Assembly: GCA_023386855.1 (NCBI GenBank)
Contig: JAEWIW010000173.1
Span: 1 to 8,028 of the forward strand
Reading direction: 5' to 3'
Origin: Bacteroidota bacterium
Lineage (GTDB): Bacteria > Bacteroidota > Bacteroidia > Chitinophagales > Chitinophagaceae
DNA length: 8,028 nt
This document shows, in pieces, positions 6,449 to 8,028 of the stretch (the stretch's first letter is position 1; each line of letters starts with the position of its first letter). A model generated the notes under the pieces. It did no database searches. It was not told the DNA's origin and worked only from the letters and a program-made list of their open reading frames with translations. A program made the position numbers and the translations under genes.

Positions 6449-7771
6449 TCAGGGTTGTTTAATAGCCACGTTTACTTTTCGGATCCTGTTCCTGTCAACA
6501 TCCAGGATGGTGAATACAAAGTCACCCATGGTGATCACTTCATTAACCAGCGGTATCTTTCCCGATACTTCAAGGATCAGCCCGGCCATTGAATCACTGT
6601 CTCCACGCAAGGCATTAAAGGTATCAGCTGATATGTTCATGATCCTGCAGGCATCGTTGATCTTGGTCCTTCCTTCGAATATATAGGTTCCATCATCGAG
6701 TTTCTTGTTGCCGCTTTCATCCTCATCAAATTCATCGCTGATCTCACCGATCACTTCTTCCAGGATATCTTCAAGGGTAACAATTCCGCTGGTTCCACCA
6801 AACTCATCCACAACGATGGCAAAATGTATTCTCCTGGCCTGGAATTCTTTTAAAAGGTCTTCAATGAATTTCTGCTGGTGCACAAAAAATGGAGTCCTGA
6901 TCAGCTGGTGCCAGTTAAAATCATCAGGTTCGTTGAGGAAATTAAGAACATCCTTGGTATGCACGATACCAACGATTTCGTCAAGACTTTTCTTATATAC
7001 CGGCAATCTCGAATAATGCAATTCCGATATTCGGTCCTTCAATTCTTTAAAGCTGATGCTGTTGTCGATACCACTAACGTCAAGCCTTGTTCTCATCACC
7101 TGCTTTACGGTGATATCCCCGAATTTATAGATTCCAGCAAGCATGCGCTGTTCATCTTCCTGCTCAACTGTTGAGCGGATAGCTTCTTCAAGTTGTTGCT
7201 GTGCATAGGCCTTAGAAGAAATACCGCCGGTTGAGCGTTCAATAGAATCGGACATGCTGACCAGCCTTGCACCCAGCCTACCAAAAACATAATGTATGAT
7301 CTCCACAACGTAGGAGGCTTCATAGGCAAAACGAAGGTTATTCTGGGTTGCCCTCACTTTTGGAAGTATTTCACCGAAAAGAATGAGCAGTGAAGCAATA
7401 ATGACGATCTTGATCAGCAATGTTGCCCACCAGAATTCGGGCTTCAGCATCATTACCTGGTCGATCATTACATTAGTTAGTATGATGATAGCGATGTTGA
7501 CCATACTATTGGCCACCATCAGCGATGCCAACAAATGACGGGGTTCTTCAAGCAGATCGACAATCCTTCTCCAACCTGCGTCCTGCTTGCTTTTGAGCAG
7601 GTTGATATCTTTATATCCAAGGGAGAAAAAGGCGACCTCAGCACCTGATACAAAAAAGGAAAGTATCAGCAGCAGTACTACAACAAAGCCGAGCAATACC
7701 AGGCCCTGTGTAGTGGCAGCTAATAAGATAGGTTGAACAGTATTAAGAAAGATAAGGTCGAATGATTCCAA
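6449..7771 (-). CDS. gldE: Gliding motility-associated protein GldE (CNNM/DUF21-CBS-CorC_HlyC membrane protein), TTG start
   Basis: 440-residue inner-membrane protein of the CNNM/CorC (TlyC-like) family, whose members are linked to Mg2+/Co2+ transport; GldE is the branch paired with GldD. The CNNM domain spans about 25-190 with 'SGAEVAFFSL' (42-51), 'VANSMVNI' (86-93) and 'FGEILPK' (132-138), and helices near 22-42, 82-105 and 117-133. The CBS pair spans about 220-340 ('VMRTRLDV' 225-232, 'YSRLPVY' 253-259, 'VDEFGGTSGIVTLEDILEEV' 321-340). The CorC domain covers about 350-437 with 'GDSDSMAGLIL' (390-400). The start is TTG: no ATG lies between it and the upstream in-frame stop, and the next internal ATG would remove the first helix. 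It follows ssb by 80 bp and precedes gldD by 1 nt. Confidence 0.92.
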   Translation of the reverse strand: MESFDLIFLNTVQPILLAATTQGLVLLGFVVVLLLILSFFVSGAEVAFFSLGYKDINLLKSKQDAGWRRIVDLLEEPRHLLASLMVANSMVNIAIIILTNVMIDQVMMLKPEFWWATLLIKIVIIASLLILFGEILPKVRATQNNLRFAYEASYVVEIIHYVFGRLGARLVSMSDSIERSTGGISSKAYAQQQLEEAIRSTVEQEDEQRMLAGIYKFGDITVKQVMRTRLDVSGIDNSISFKELKDRISELHYSRLPVYKKSLDEIVGIVHTKDVLNFLNEPDDFNWHQLIRTPFFVHQQKFIEDLLKEFQARRIHFAIVVDEFGGTSGIVTLEDILEEVIGEISDEFDEDESGNKKLDDGTYIFEGRTKINDACRIMNISADTFNALRGDSDSMAGLILEVSGKIPLVNEVITMGDFVFTILDVDRNRIRKVNVAIKQP

Positions 7772-7810
7772 AATAAAGCTGATTAGTTAAGGCCTCCGGC
7801 CAACTCCGGT

Positions 7811-7827
7811 AGGCAGTTGTACTGCCT
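7811..7827 (-). promoter_or_regulatory. Hairpin in the gldE leader (ssb-gldE gap)
   Basis: AGGCAGT (7811-7817) and ACTGCCT (7821-7827) form a perfect 7-bp inverted repeat with a 3-base loop. On the minus-strand RNA it lies in the leader just after the TATTTTTG box and 40 bases before the gldE TTG. A second pairing, CAACT (7801-7805) with AGTTG (7815-7819), would exclude it. Two CCGG tetramers (7796-7799, 7806-7809) add more self-complementarity. No T-run follows, so a terminator is not supported. Confidence 0.45.
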
Positions 7828-7838
7828 GCTCATCCCCG

Positions 7839-7846
7839 CAAAAATA
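7839..7846 (-). promoter_or_regulatory. gldE: Bacteroidota-type -7 box upstream of gldE
   Basis: The minus strand reads TATTTTTG, identical to the box before the DUF3109 gene and matching TAnnTTTG. It lies just after the ssb stop codon and about 68 bases before the gldE start, which would give gldE-gldD a promoter of their own with a structured leader of about 60 nt. No clear -33 element is seen, since that region is the end of ssb. Confidence 0.45.
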
Positions 7847-7851
7847 ATAGA

Positions 7852-8028
7852 TTAAAAAATATCCGCAGAAGGATCATTCATTGGCGGGATTTCAGGGTTA
7901 AAACCTTCGATTGAATCATTATGTCCAGCTCCCGGGAAGGCATGCCCTCCATCGGTTCTTTTATCAAGCATGATGAGGTTATCGCCTACTACTTCGGTGG
8001 CAAACTTCTTATTTCCTTCCTTGTCTTC
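7852..8028 (-). CDS. ssb: Single-stranded DNA-binding protein SSB, C-terminal fragment (5' end outside window)
   Basis: SSB binds single-stranded DNA in replication, repair and recombination, and recruits partners through its acidic C-terminal tip. Only the last 58 residues are here, reading in from the right edge. The first part, 'KKFATEVVGDNLIMLDKR' (7-24 of the fragment), is the final strand of the OB fold ('R..TEVV...M..L..R' in the family). A flexible Gly/Asn/Pro-rich linker (about 27-50) leads to the end 'NDPSADIF'. The tip keeps acidic residues and the final Phe but lacks the Pro before Phe of the usual 'DDIPF/DDLPF'. The place immediately before gldE and gldD matches the conserved neighbourhood in this phylum. 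The fragment is short, but fold strand, tail and context agree. Confidence 0.88.
   Translation of the reverse strand, partial: EDKEGNKKFATEVVGDNLIMLDKRTDGGHAFPGAGHNDSIEGFNPEIPPMNDPSADIF

Noticed and set aside
5818..7771. Evidence that the organism glides
   Set aside because: gldD and gldE occur in non-gliding Bacteroidota too, and no other gld or spr genes are in view.
1..8028. Mobile elements, CRISPR arrays, tRNA/rRNA genes, phage or defence genes
   Set aside because: Looked for on both strands; no transposase or integrase motifs, spaced direct repeats or tRNA cloverleaf were recognised.

Overview
The window looks like an ordinary chromosomal stretch from a member of the Bacteroidota. The main reasons are the gene string ssb-gldE-gldD (gliding-associated genes largely confined to that phylum), the DUF3109 protein, the absence of clear Shine-Dalgarno sequences before the starts, and two copies of the phylum-type -7 promoter box TATTTTTG (consensus TAnnTTTG). 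A relative of Chitinophagales/Sphingobacteriales is my guess from general resemblance. It is not proven by the sequence.

Layout. Plus strand, left third: the 3' part of a comEC/rec2 DNA-uptake channel gene (cut by the window edge), which overlaps purH (bifunctional last steps of purine synthesis) by 4 bases. After a 101-bp gap with two competing RNA hairpins comes a 10-TM EamA-family transporter. Minus strand, right two thirds, in transcription order from the right edge: the end of ssb (cut by the edge), gldE (CNNM/CBS/CorC membrane protein, TTG start), gldD (lipoprotein, 1 nt after gldE), then a 104-bp gap with a promoter-like box. This is followed by a DUF3109 cysteine-rich protein (GTG start) whose stop codon overlaps the ATG of a LutB/LldF-type iron-sulfur protein. 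The transporter and lutB-like genes converge across about 71 bp.

How the genes work together. ssb-gldE-gldD is a conserved neighbourhood; GldD and GldE are needed for gliding in flavobacteria but also occur in non-gliding relatives, so gliding cannot be claimed here. The DUF3109-LutB pair is the most interesting unit: two cysteine-rich proteins tightly coupled in translation, with the usual LutA and LutC partners absent from this window. comEC-purH looks like positional coupling of unrelated functions.

I see no mobile element, CRISPR array, tRNA, rRNA, phage gene or defence system, and no strong candidate for an undescribed system. The points worth a second look are the paired alternative hairpins after purH, the DUF3109-LutB pair, the ComEC C-terminal domain without catalytic histidines, and the non-standard SSB tail.
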